In this document: positions 16,054 to 24,550 of the stretch, piece after piece
How the letters are laid out: the number at the start of each line of letters is the position of its first letter
Numbering within the stretch: the stretch's first letter is position 1
Assembly (NCBI GenBank): GCA_011053095.1
Contig: DRHS01000215.1
Coordinates: 1 to 36,484 of the forward strand
Source: Bacteroides sp.
GTDB lineage: Bacteria; Bacteroidota; Bacteroidia; Bacteroidales; SM23-62
Length of the DNA: 36,484 bases
Direction: 5' to 3'
Position numbers and translations under genes: made by a program
The notes under the pieces: model-generated
What the model saw: the letters and a program-made list of their open reading frames with translations, nothing else
What the model was told of the DNA's origin: nothing
Database searches by the model: none

Positions 16054-19000
16054 ATGATGAAAAGAATGTCTGCTTCCCAAATGATGGAGGAGATCAACCG
16101 GGAAAAAATACTTACCTGGTTTGACCTTGGATTGTATATTGACAGGTTTAAGGAGAATAATCCAATTCCAACGGCTGAATTTCATGGCAATTTAGAAGAT
16201 TTTAAGGGATATCTGAACAACCGTTCCATGGCTTTTGCGACATTTCACTACTCAATTGACGGGGTTACCATTGAAGTGGAAAAATATTCAAAGATATTCC
16301 AGAGAAAATTTCCAGATATAAATATCCATTATATAGCAGGACAGTTTTTTCCTGAGGCGGAAGAACTGCTGGGGAATGGAGCGAAGAGATTTGAAATGAA
16401 GGAATTGAGGGGATTCGATGATTGGGAGCTATACAAAGATTTCTATTTTACTAAACTTGAGCGAGGGAGCCAGGAGTATAATGCACTAATCATTAAATTA
16501 TGGAAGCAGGTTAAAAAAATCTGTAAGAAACTTGGTCAGTACATCGAAGACAACGAGATTTCCCTTTTGTACATAATTAATATTTGTTCCAATCCGGGAA
16601 ATGTAGCCTACTGCCTTTCCCTTGTTCTGATATCGGAATACCTGGGCATCCCGGTTGTGAATAACAATCATGATTTTTACTGGGAAGGAGGCAGCAGGCC
16701 CGTTGATCTGAAACTGAACAGGGTCGGGAAGGGACCGAGAGATTTTTTCTTTACCAATTCTGACATAGGTGAGTTTTTCTCCATTATAGAAATTCTTTAT
16801 CCCTGGGAATCAAGATCATGGATAAACGTAAATATCAATAAAGGACAGACTGAACACCTGATTAAACAAAATGGTCATAACCCGGCAAATATTTTTGAAA
16901 TAGGCACGGCTGTTGATACGAATATTTACCAGAACATTTCAAAAAGAGATAAAATAAACGCCTATCTGCAAATTGAAAAAATATTGAGCAGGTATAAAAA
17001 GACACTGGTTGGATATTCAGTCAAAGATGTCATAAGCAACAAGCTGGTTGACCAGAAAAACCCCAAACCTATACTTATAGGCTCCAAAACAAAGGCGATT
17101 GATAAGTTTTCGTCTGAGAATATAGTATTTCTGCAACCGACAAGAATAATTTCCAGGAAAAGGATTGAGGTAAGCTTTCTTCTAATAAAAGGAATTTTTC
17201 TGGATCCTGTTTTTATTGACCACCTGGAAAAAAACCCCAATCTAAAACTCACATTACTCATTACCGGGCCAATAGCTGCAGGACAGTATGCCTATTTTGA
17301 AAAATTAATCGAAAGCTTTGACAGATTTATGGATCAGCTGCGTGAAGAATACAGGGAGAGGATATATATGGCCTGCCTTTTCAGCGAACTTGACAGGGAA
17401 TCATTTAAGAAGCGTTTTAAACATCCAGCAGGTATTCCGGAATTGTATAATATCGCATCCCTTATACTTCTGCCAAGTAAAACAGAGGGAAGGGGACTGC
17501 CCATCATTGAGGCAACGGCATGCGGAACCCCGATTTTTTGCCGCAGATATGAACCCACGGATGTGTACAGGGAGGTAATCGGAGAACACCTGGAGGAAAA
17601 AGACCGCCTGAGAGTGATTGGATTTGATGGAAAAAACATAAAACCAAAACACACACATGAAATAATAGACCGGATTTTTTTCCCGAATAAATACGTTGAT
17701 GAAGTTCTTCATAACCGCAGAGCTGTTATGAAACGTTACAGCCTGATATCCCTTGAGGAAAACCTGACAGAAATCTACAAACGCGTTTACAATCAGCTTT
17801 TGTCGAACCGTGACTCAATGGAAATTACCAGAAAGGCACTGATTGACTTCAGGGAGCGGGTTGGATTCCGAAACAGCGACCTCGAGGCATTAGTTAACAC
17901 TGAACACCGGAACTATTTACCGGGATATGGAAAACTGAAATTCATGCTGCTGCTTAAATCACTCATTGATCCAAGTTTTTTCAGGATCGAGCAACAAATG
18001 TTTAAAGGAATTGCCCTCAGTTTTGCAAGGGCGATAATAACAAGGGATCCTTCCCATAAGAATCTGTCGGAAGAAAAAACCACCGCCTTTTATAATGCTG
18101 TCGACAATATTTTTTCTTACAGAGAAGGCGAAATTGAAATACGTCATGACCACTCTATGTCATACCGGCACCGCAACAATAATTATTATCCCTACCAGGA
18201 TTGCACAATACAGGAATTAACAGGGGTTATAAACCTTTTGTACAATAAAATAATTAAGCCACGGATACGCCTGCACTTAGAAGAAAGCCCGCATTTTTTC
18301 ACAGATTGGAAGCTCGCCCTGTCACAGTTAACAACAAGCCCGATACTTGCCATTGACGACCGCTACAAGCTGATCGAAAAAATGCATAAAAACCTGCCAA
18401 TTGCATATTTTCCTGGTGACTTTCTGAAATATGAACTTGAATTTTTTGCACTGCAGTCTGTCCGGTCCCGCCTGAGGCTGAAAATAGAGGAGGAATTAAC
18501 CGCTGAGCAACTCGAGAATGCCGGAATAATTATCGCACCGGTTTATATTTTTGCCCAGGAACATTCAATTGTAAGACAGCTTAATAAAACAGATATCATT
18601 GAGTATATCGAAAAAGGGAAGAATTCAGAATTGAAATTATTATATAAACATAGAATTCTCAGGATCGTTTCCACCGAGCAGTTGAGCGTTGGAATTCATT
18701 TTCCACAACTGGGAGCCAGGGCACTGAAGATCCTACGGAAAATACAGGAAGAAGGGGGTTATATAATCACCAACCGCCGAAATGCTACAGTAATGACAGA
18801 CATTGTTTCGATAGACCGTTTTCATATTGGAAAAGTCAGGAGCCAGGTTTCCGCAAATATGCTGGGCATACCTGTGCAAAGCGGTTATATACAATTTGTG
18901 CCGGCAGGGCTGCGCGCCACCCTGTCTTACCCAACACCAACACAAACCGCTAAGGATCTGAGCGAAGCTTTAAAAAGTGAATTGTATTTTAAACTTTGTG

Positions 19001-20232
19001 ATACAATGGGAGAGGAGAAGGTCCTGAAAAAACTACAGGATGACGCTTTCACCGGGGGCTCACCGGTAATCCAGGTGCTAAAAGAACTGGAAGGTAAAGA
19101 AGAAAAAATATCCCAGGTAAACTATAAATATGTTAGCGGTTTATATAAGGACGGACACCCATGGAGCGGTGCCATTGCAAATGCAAACAACATTGGGTCC
19201 GGGAAAAACTGGAAATTCGTTGCGGTCTCTGCAAAGCAATCACCCATGAGGGTTACAGCGTTCTGCAAGAAATTTGAAGAATCAACCGGAAATTCAGCAA
19301 AGATAGCCTGGAACGGAGGATATATACTGAATCCCGAACTGGTAGGTAAACTGGGATTGCCGGAAACATATATTGGCTCCCCGCTTGGGATGATCATATC
19401 TGAACACAAATTGCTCTCAGCTCCGCTTTTCAACAAAGCTGCCATGTTGATTTATCCGGATGGAAAAATCGAGATAAAAAGAGTGAATGTCTCAGGTGGA
19501 TTCAGGATTCAGACGAATAAATCCAACATTGAATTTCAGGCTGAAGGGTACAATAACTCCGCCCCCGACATACCGTATTCCTACTACGATCTCTTGTCCG
19601 ATAAAAAGGAAATTTCAGCTACGGGAAGAGTAATTGTCAGACTTGCCGGCACAAGGATAAAAGAAGTTATCAGGGATGCCGAAAAGGTTCCTGTAATTCC
19701 TGTCGGACTTACTCTTTCATTCCGGAAGGATGTTTTTCAGGAGGAGTTCGGGATGGTTGACCGGGAACTGGATCTGATATTGTATGGAATGGAAAACGTT
19801 GAACATGCCGTTGAGGCCGGTCCCATGTTACTGTCTAACGGAAAAATTAGCATCAACATGAAAACAGAAGGATGGAAGAGCCGTAACTCAATTATAACCC
19901 AGGCAGCACGATTGGACTACACAGATATGAGGGGACCAAAAATTGCCGTGGGAACAGATTCAAGTGGAAACCTTTCTGTGTTGACGATAAACGGAAGGAT
20001 TCGGGAATCGGTCGGCGCAACCCACCAGGACATGGCCGATATCCTGCAGAAATTCAATATTACCGACGCCATGGGATTCGACCCGGGCGGTAGCAGCACC
20101 CTGGTAGTTGAAGGAGACACTAAAAATATTTCACCCTATAACCACGAGTACGAAAAGAATATTTATTCACTCCCTTCCGAACCCAGAGCTGTTTCAAATG
20201 CTGTGATTGGATTTATTTCAGGATCGGAATAA
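16054..20232 (+). CDS. Giant fusion: GT4 glycosyltransferase + unknown middle region + phosphodiester glycosidase (NAGPA/DUF2233-like)
   Basis: A single open frame of 1392 residues without a signal peptide or membrane segment. Residues about 60-585 form a GT-B glycosyltransferase: an N-terminal SIDGVTIEVEKYSKIF block (67-82), NHDFYWEGG (205-213), the phosphate-contacting PTRIISRKR (362-370) and the GT4 EGRGLPIIEATACGTP with E478 and E486 (E-x7-E). Residues about 590-1020 match nothing I recognise. Residues about 1030-1390 resemble phosphodiester glycosidases: WNGGY (1086-1090), EAGPMLLSNGK (1254-1264), PKIAVGTDSSGNLSVLTING (1295-1314) and FDPGGSSTLVVEG (1342-1354). Related enzymes remove sugars from sugar-1-phosphodiesters, usually outside the cytoplasm, so a fusion to a cytosolic transferase is odd. 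It sits one base before hemW and is preceded by an inverted repeat. Domain assignments are confident; substrate and role are unknown. Confidence 0.85.
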   Translation: MMKRMSASQMMEEINREKILTWFDLGLYIDRFKENNPIPTAEFHGNLEDFKGYLNNRSMAFATFHYSIDGVTIEVEKYSKIFQRKFPDINIHYIAGQFFPEAEELLGNGAKRFEMKELRGFDDWELYKDFYFTKLERGSQEYNALIIKLWKQVKKICKKLGQYIEDNEISLLYIINICSNPGNVAYCLSLVLISEYLGIPVVNNNHDFYWEGGSRPVDLKLNRVGKGPRDFFFTNSDIGEFFSIIEILYPWESRSWINVNINKGQTEHLIKQNGHNPANIFEIGTAVDTNIYQNISKRDKINAYLQIEKILSRYKKTLVGYSVKDVISNKLVDQKNPKPILIGSKTKAIDKFSSENIVFLQPTRIISRKRIEVSFLLIKGIFLDPVFIDHLEKNPNLKLTLLITGPIAAGQYAYFEKLIESFDRFMDQLREEYRERIYMACLFSELDRESFKKRFKHPAGIPELYNIASLILLPSKTEGRGLPIIEATACGTPIFCRRYEPTDVYREVIGEHLEEKDRLRVIGFDGKNIKPKHTHEIIDRIFFPNKYVDEVLHNRRAVMKRYSLISLEENLTEIYKRVYNQLLSNRDSMEITRKALIDFRERVGFRNSDLEALVNTEHRNYLPGYGKLKFMLLLKSLIDPSFFRIEQQMFKGIALSFARAIITRDPSHKNLSEEKTTAFYNAVDNIFSYREGEIEIRHDHSMSYRHRNNNYYPYQDCTIQELTGVINLLYNKIIKPRIRLHLEESPHFFTDWKLALSQLTTSPILAIDDRYKLIEKMHKNLPIAYFPGDFLKYELEFFALQSVRSRLRLKIEEELTAEQLENAGIIIAPVYIFAQEHSIVRQLNKTDIIEYIEKGKNSELKLLYKHRILRIVSTEQLSVGIHFPQLGARALKILRKIQEEGGYIITNRRNATVMTDIVSIDRFHIGKVRSQVSANMLGIPVQSGYIQFVPAGLRATLSYPTPTQTAKDLSEALKSELYFKLCDTMGEEKVLKKLQDDAFTGGSPVIQVLKELEGKEEKISQVNYKYVSGLYKDGHPWSGAIANANNIGSGKNWKFVAVSAKQSPMRVTAFCKKFEESTGNSAKIAWNGGYILNPELVGKLGLPETYIGSPLGMIISEHKLLSAPLFNKAAMLIYPDGKIEIKRVNVSGGFRIQTNKSNIEFQAEGYNNSAPDIPYSYYDLLSDKKEISATGRVIVRLAGTRIKEVIRDAEKVPVIPVGLTLSFRKDVFQEEFGMVDRELDLILYGMENVEHAVEAGPMLLSNGKISINMKTEGWKSRNSIITQAARLDYTDMRGPKIAVGTDSSGNLSVLTINGRIRESVGATHQDMADILQKFNITDAMGFDPGGSSTLVVEGDTKNISPYNHEYEKNIYSLPSEPRAVSNAVIGFISGSE

Positions 20233-20233
20233 T

Positions 20234-21358
20234 ATGGCCGGCCTTTACATTCATATTCCCTTCTGCAGGGATGCCTGTTCATACTGCGACTTCCACTTCA
20301 GTATTTCTCTCGGACAGCTTGAACCAATGCTCCAGGCCATTGAAATGGAAATCAGGCAAGAAAAAAATTACCTCGAAGAAGAGGAGTTAAAAACAATCTA
20401 CCTGGGAGGAGGTACGCCTTCGGTGCTCAGCGCCCGGCAATTCACCAGATTATTTAGTGCTATAAAAAAGAATTATACCATTAGCGGAGAAGCAGAGATT
20501 ACAATGGAGGCTAATCCGGATGACCTGACACCAGACTATCTTTCTTTCCTGCGGGAGGCAGGAGTCAACAGGCTGAGCATTGGAATCCAGTCTTTCCATG
20601 ATGAGGATCTCAGATTGATGAAACGAAGGCATGATTCCAAACAATCCCGGGAATGCCTGGAAAATGCATACAATGCCGGATTTGACAATCTCAACATGGA
20701 CCTGATCTATGGGGCCCCGGAAATGAGCAATGAAAACTGGACCAAAAATCTGGATATTACTATTCAGTACAAACCGGCTCATCTTGCAGCCTATCATTTA
20801 ACCTACGAACCGGGCACCGTTATGGACTATCGCCTGAAAAGGAATAGAATACAACCGGCAGACGAAAACCGGAGTTTTGATCATTATACAATTCTTACAG
20901 AAAAAATGGACCAGGGTGGATACCAGCATTATGAGATTTCAAATTTTGCCAGGCCGGGCCGTATATCGAAACACAATTCAGGATATTGGAGGGGTGAGAA
21001 ATACCTGGGTGTTGGTCCCTCGGCCCACTCCTACAACGGCCGCAACAGGCGCTGGAATATCTCAAAGAATGCCAGTTATATTAAGGGCACCTTAAACGGA
21101 CTGCCTGTTTATGAAGAAGAGTCACTGCAAGAGAAGGACCGCTATCATGATTATATTTTGACTTCACTGAGGACTGTTTGGGGACTTGATCTGAAGTACC
21201 TGGAGAAAGAGTGGGGGAAAGAATATTATGAGCATATTATACATAGATCAGCTCCCTATATTAAAAGCGGTAAAATATCCTCTGTTGACGATAAATTAAT
21301 ACTAAGCCGTGAGGGAATGTTTATCGCGGACCACATAATGAAGGATTTATTTATCTGA
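20234..21358 (+). CDS. hemW: HemW-like radical SAM heme chaperone
   Basis: A 374-residue radical SAM protein long annotated as oxygen-independent coproporphyrinogen oxidase but now viewed as the heme-trafficking protein HemW. It opens MAGLYIHIPFCRDACSYCDF with the cluster motif C11-x3-C15-x2-C18. Further blocks are YLGGGTPSVLS (about 57-67), EANPDDLTPDYL (about 95-106), GVNRLSIGIQSFHDEDL (about 112-128) and YLGVGPSAHSYNG. True CPO enzymes carry an N-terminal extension that is absent here. I start at the ATG at 20234, one base after the stop of the giant gene, because the longer frame would need TTG inside it. Its stop abuts that of the convergent GT4 gene. Confidence 0.93.
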   Translation: MAGLYIHIPFCRDACSYCDFHFSISLGQLEPMLQAIEMEIRQEKNYLEEEELKTIYLGGGTPSVLSARQFTRLFSAIKKNYTISGEAEITMEANPDDLTPDYLSFLREAGVNRLSIGIQSFHDEDLRLMKRRHDSKQSRECLENAYNAGFDNLNMDLIYGAPEMSNENWTKNLDITIQYKPAHLAAYHLTYEPGTVMDYRLKRNRIQPADENRSFDHYTILTEKMDQGGYQHYEISNFARPGRISKHNSGYWRGEKYLGVGPSAHSYNGRNRRWNISKNASYIKGTLNGLPVYEEESLQEKDRYHDYILTSLRTVWGLDLKYLEKEWGKEYYEHIIHRSAPYIKSGKISSVDDKLILSREGMFIADHIMKDLFI

Positions 21359-22645
21359 TCAGGCTGCCTTAACGGCGCGTTCAATGAGCTCTCCGAGCTT
21401 TTCCTCCAGGGTAACATAGGAGAAAAGTTTCTTCCCGAGTTCAAAATTATGCTCAGCAACCTCCCTGTTCACTTTGTCGTTGTAAATAACGAGTTTCATT
21501 TCTTCAAGAGCTTCCGGGGTAATAACGTTATTTTCAAGCATTACAGCTTTGAATCCCTTGCTGCCAATATCTGGCCAGTAGACAGGCTCGTAATTATTTA
21601 CAAAAATTGGTCGCTTACCAAGAACCGCCTCAACAAATGCGTTACCAAAACCTTCATAGGTGCTGAAATATGTACAGGCCCTGGCACTGGCGTATGCATC
21701 CGTCAGACCATAACCGATACCATCGCTTTTTTCGACGACTCCCTTGTTATGAAAACAATGATATGCAAACCGGACACGGTCTCCCAGTTTTAGCTCATGG
21801 ATCTGATTAACCAGTTCATTGTAATACTTACCCCCCTCATCATCTGCATAGTTGCCCGTAATGACAAGTTTAATTTTTTCATCTCCAAGCTGATGTACAA
21901 GATCAATAGCCGTTTCTATCCCTTTTCTTCCTACAACCCGGGTAATCTGAAAAAGCAAGATATCATCTTCCTTATACCCAAGTACTCTTGGAATGTTTTT
22001 ATTATGATTATTCGGGATACCGTAGGGGATGTCAAAATCCATTACATTGGGAACATTTACAGAATCTCTCTCAAACCGATCCTTCATGGTATTGTGTGCA
22101 TGGGTATTTATCACAGCATGAACATTGTGAAGCCTCATCGGAAAGTGTGACTCTACATATTCGTTTATGGCTTTATGGGGGGAAAGATATCGGTCACCTC
22201 TTTCCCAGGCAAAATCATGGTCGTGGGTAATGGTTGGGATTCCGGATTTTTTGACCGCATTTTTAATTGCCAGTCCCATTTCAAGGTGAGAAGGCAGACA
22301 GGATGCGTTTTCCGAGATGATTAATTCTATATTCCTGTCTTTAATCCATTCAAGGATCTTTTTATAGATAACCTTACTGTAGAGATCAATGTGGTCAATA
22401 AGTTCATCCGGTTTAGTTTCGGGGTAGAAAAACGCTTTCTTCTGGCTCCAGAAACTTTCGGGAGAGAAAAAAGACATTTCAGGAACAAGGGTTTCAAAGC
22501 GGCTGTCCATGGGCCTTTCCTCATACTGACCGGAAAGAATAAAGATCTCATGACCCATGCGCTGCATTACCTCAATCCATTTTTCGGTTTCGAGGGCAAC
22601 GCCGTCAACTCCGCCAATTCTACCAATGATAAATCCAATTCTCAT
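21359..22645 (-). CDS. GT4-family glycosyltransferase
   Basis: A 428-residue GT-B enzyme. The N-terminal domain has GVDGVALETEKWIEVMQRMG (12-31) and HDHDFAWERGDRY (141-153); the C-terminal domain has ITRVVGRKG (234-242), VITGNY (261-266) and YEGFGNAFVEAVLGKRP with E331 and E339 (E-x7-E). These blocks parallel the N-terminal domain of the giant protein, including the YEP segment after PIF, so the two are probably paralogues. The pattern recalls sugar transferases acting on small acceptors such as phosphoglycerate, but I cannot assign a substrate. It lacks a signal peptide and acts in the cytosol on a nucleotide sugar. It follows the coiled-coil gene by 21 bases; its stop abuts hemW's. Confidence 0.88.
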   Translation of the reverse strand: MRIGFIIGRIGGVDGVALETEKWIEVMQRMGHEIFILSGQYEERPMDSRFETLVPEMSFFSPESFWSQKKAFFYPETKPDELIDHIDLYSKVIYKKILEWIKDRNIELIISENASCLPSHLEMGLAIKNAVKKSGIPTITHDHDFAWERGDRYLSPHKAINEYVESHFPMRLHNVHAVINTHAHNTMKDRFERDSVNVPNVMDFDIPYGIPNNHNKNIPRVLGYKEDDILLFQITRVVGRKGIETAIDLVHQLGDEKIKLVITGNYADDEGGKYYNELVNQIHELKLGDRVRFAYHCFHNKGVVEKSDGIGYGLTDAYASARACTYFSTYEGFGNAFVEAVLGKRPIFVNNYEPVYWPDIGSKGFKAVMLENNVITPEALEEMKLVIYNDKVNREVAEHNFELGKKLFSYVTLEEKLGELIERAVKAA

Positions 22646-22666
22646 AGTAATTAATTATAGTAATGA

Positions 22667-23560
22667 TTATTTAAGTGCAAAAGTTGTCGATCCAATTATG
22701 TGTCCCTCGGAATACAAGTTAAGGGTGAAGTTGCCGGGAACCAGCTGTCCATCATTCTGCCAGTAAATGCACATATCCACATCAGTATTTTCATAACTTA
22801 CTTCCCGGCTTTCAGTGTAAACGATTTGTTCCCCTTCAAAATCAAAGAAATTCACACCGGAAGTAAGAATTACATTATCGGGGCGGACGATTCGCATGTA
22901 AATTGTCCTGGGACCGGGTTCCAAAATGGGGTTTTCCCTGAGTGTAAAACAGGCACGCAGCCTTATTGTCTTGTCGTATCGATCTGTTTCTCTCCCTTTG
23001 TCGTTCCGGAGTGCTGTTATAACAATATTTTTTGCATTCAAAACAGAGGCTATCTCCACCTTGGTCGACAGCTCCTCTTTTTCCAGAGTTAACTCACGTT
23101 GTTCGCTCTCTGCCCTGCGAAGCTGCTGACGAACCTCAATATTTTGTGCCCGGAGCTCCTGGTTAGCTGTATTGAGAGAGTCGATCTGAACAACATAAGT
23201 CCTCAAAACTTTTCGAATAGTCTGCAGCTCTTTTTCATACATGCGGATTTTATACACATTATTTGCACTGACCTTGAGCAGACGCTCAATCCTGTCCTGT
23301 TCCTCAGCCAGCTTTACATTCATGGTATCGTTTTCAGACTTGAGAGAGTCGTATTCGACATATATATCCATTAATTCTGTCTCAAGATTCTCTCTCTGCC
23401 TTGTCAATTCAGCTTTTTCGGCTTCAGATTCCTGCTTTAATTCATAGTATGTATAACCAAGATAACCAACCGCACAAACGAGACCAATTAAAAGTATAAT
23501 TAAAAAAACCGGTTTTTTTCTCTCCGGCTTATCCTGCAAACTCCCTTTGTAATTGTTCAT
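22667..23560 (-). CDS. Membrane-anchored coiled-coil protein, unknown function
   Basis: A 297-residue protein: short basic cytoplasmic N-terminus (about 1-17), one membrane helix (about 18-38), a long coiled coil rich in Glu, Gln, Arg and Leu (about 40-175), and a globular, probably beta-rich C-terminal domain (about 190-297). The last domain contains LRACFTLRENPILEPGPRTI near 205-225 and VDMCIYWQNDGQLVPGNFTL near 264-283. The arrangement places the coiled coil and C-terminal domain in the periplasm. I recognise it as a type widespread in Bacteroidota but know of no function. It is upstream of, and probably co-transcribed with, the GT4 gene. A promoter-like pair lies at 23590-23618. Confidence 0.75.
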   Translation of the reverse strand: MNNYKGSLQDKPERKKPVFLIILLIGLVCAVGYLGYTYYELKQESEAEKAELTRQRENLETELMDIYVEYDSLKSENDTMNVKLAEEQDRIERLLKVSANNVYKIRMYEKELQTIRKVLRTYVVQIDSLNTANQELRAQNIEVRQQLRRAESEQRELTLEKEELSTKVEIASVLNAKNIVITALRNDKGRETDRYDKTIRLRACFTLRENPILEPGPRTIYMRIVRPDNVILTSGVNFFDFEGEQIVYTESREVSYENTDVDMCIYWQNDGQLVPGNFTLNLYSEGHIIGSTTFALK

Positions 23561-23589
23561 AAGTGATTGACTGGTTTTGAATTAAAGAA

Positions 23590-23618
23590 CAAATGTACGA
23601 ATCTTTGATATATAACAA
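23590..23618 (-). promoter_or_regulatory. Candidate promoter for the coiled-coil / GT4 unit
   Basis: On the minus strand a TTG (23618-23616) and TACATTTG (23597-23590) are 18 bases apart, matching the Bacteroidota -33 and -7 boxes with acceptable spacing, 29 bases before the ATG at 23560. Confidence 0.5.
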
Positions 23619-23674
23619 TTTTATACTGTAAATATATTGTGATGTTTTTATTATTCAGTTAAAAAGCACGAATG

Positions 23675-23708
23675 TTTTGATATTTAATAGATTAAATCTA
23701 TATATTTA
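23675..23708 (+). promoter_or_regulatory. Candidate promoter for the RRM protein gene
   Basis: TTTTG at 23675-23679 and TATATTTA at 23701-23708 are separated by 21 bases. The first matches the -33 box and the second matches 7 of 8 positions of TAnnTTTG. The start codon follows 24 bases later. Confidence 0.5.
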
Positions 23709-23731
23709 CGCCTTGAACTAATTTTTTTAAA

Positions 23732-23983
23732 ATGAACATTTACGCAGGAAATCTCAATTACGGTCTTTCCGAAGAAGACCTTGAGAAAGTTTTTTCAGAA
23801 TACGGAGAAGTTACATCCGTAAAAATTATCAGGGATAAATATACTGATCAGAGCAAAGGATTTGGATTCATTGAAATGGCTGATGATGCAGCTGCTCAAA
23901 AAGCTATTGATGAACTAAACGGATCTGATATTAAGGGCAGGGAACTAAGAGTAAACCAGGCCAGGCCTCCACGGGAACAGTAG
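23732..23983 (+). CDS. RNA-binding protein with single RRM domain
   Basis: An 83-residue protein made of one RNA recognition motif with RNP2 IYAGNL (residues 3-8) and RNP1 KGFGFIEM (42-49), followed by a short basic tail ending ARPPREQ. This is the small glycine-poor RRM type common in Bacteroidota and cyanobacteria, which binds single-stranded RNA and is often linked to cold or growth-phase adjustment; its targets are not evident. It has its own promoter and stands alone between divergent neighbours, so it is probably monocistronic. No clear terminator hairpin follows it. Confidence 0.95.
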   Translation: MNIYAGNLNYGLSEEDLEKVFSEYGEVTSVKIIRDKYTDQSKGFGFIEMADDAAAQKAIDELNGSDIKGRELRVNQARPPREQ

Positions 23984-24074
23984 ACACCCTGAGTTATCCC
24001 GGACTACTACCATAGTTTTTCTGGACCACATTACAGTTTGAAGAGACATGAATGGAAGAGTTTTGCCCTGGTGG

Positions 24075-24114
24075 CAAGGTTTATCCCGAATTGTCAAGGC
24101 TTATCCTGAAGTGT
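24075..24114. repeat. Two imperfect 20-bp tandem repeats
   Basis: Two consecutive 20-base units, CAAGGTTTATCCCGAATTGT and CAAGGCTTATCCTGAAGTGT, differ at four positions, with CAAGG beginning a third copy. The second unit contains the stop codon of the PD-(D/E)XK-like gene on the minus strand. Confidence 0.7.
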
Positions 24115-24535
24115 CAAGGATGAAAACCTCCCCGCTGATGCTGTTGAAAAGGAATACCCTGTTATAGCCAGAATTAAATTTCCAAACGATCATTTTGTTG
24201 TGAAGATTATACCTGGGCCTAAGGGCAGGGTCCTGTACATATAGTATAAGCCAATATTCCTGTAGCTTTTTCTTTCGGTATAACCTTAGTTTTTCTTCTT
24301 TTTGCAGGAGGCAGGCAGAGATATTTTCATGGGAAAAAGGATCTGTTCCTGTGATTTGCTGGTGAAGTCGTGTAAGCTCCAACCCGATTTTTTTTTTGGG
24401 TCCAATGCTGAGAATAAAATCCGGGGATTCGGAAGCAATTAAATCCCCCTTCGGGAAATCTTTATACCTGTCCCTGAATAATTCAATGGTTAACAGTTCC
24501 TTAATTTTCTTGTCACGGAATGAACTCATGTGCAT
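24101..24535 (-). CDS. Small PD-(D/E)XK-like protein, unknown function
   Basis: A 144-residue protein. SESPDFILSIGPKKKIGLEL (35-54) followed by TRLH gives an Asp (D39) and E53-x-T55 in the arrangement PD...ExK seen in restriction-endonuclease-fold proteins, with Thr where Lys is usual. YWLILYVQDP (94-103) then fits the core strand that follows. This suggests a nuclease fold, possibly inactive. The gene contains a run of ten A residues on its coding strand (24388-24397) in the IGPKKKIG codons. Met1 (24535) and Met3 (24529) are both possible starts. It follows the J-domain gene by 15 bases on the same strand. Confidence in the gene is good, in the fold moderate. Confidence 0.65.
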   Translation of the reverse strand: MHMSSFRDKKIKELLTIELFRDRYKDFPKGDLIASESPDFILSIGPKKKIGLELTRLHQQITGTDPFSHENISACLLQKEEKLRLYRKKKLQEYWLILYVQDPALRPRYNLHNKMIVWKFNSGYNRVFLFNSISGEVFILDTSG

Positions 24536-24550
24536 AAATTTACGGATTCA

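Noticed and set aside
16054-20232. Assembly artefact joining two adjacent genes
   Set aside because: The frame is open over 4.2 kb with even codon use and no internal start preceded by a stop in the linker; a fusion is the simpler reading, though relatives should be checked.
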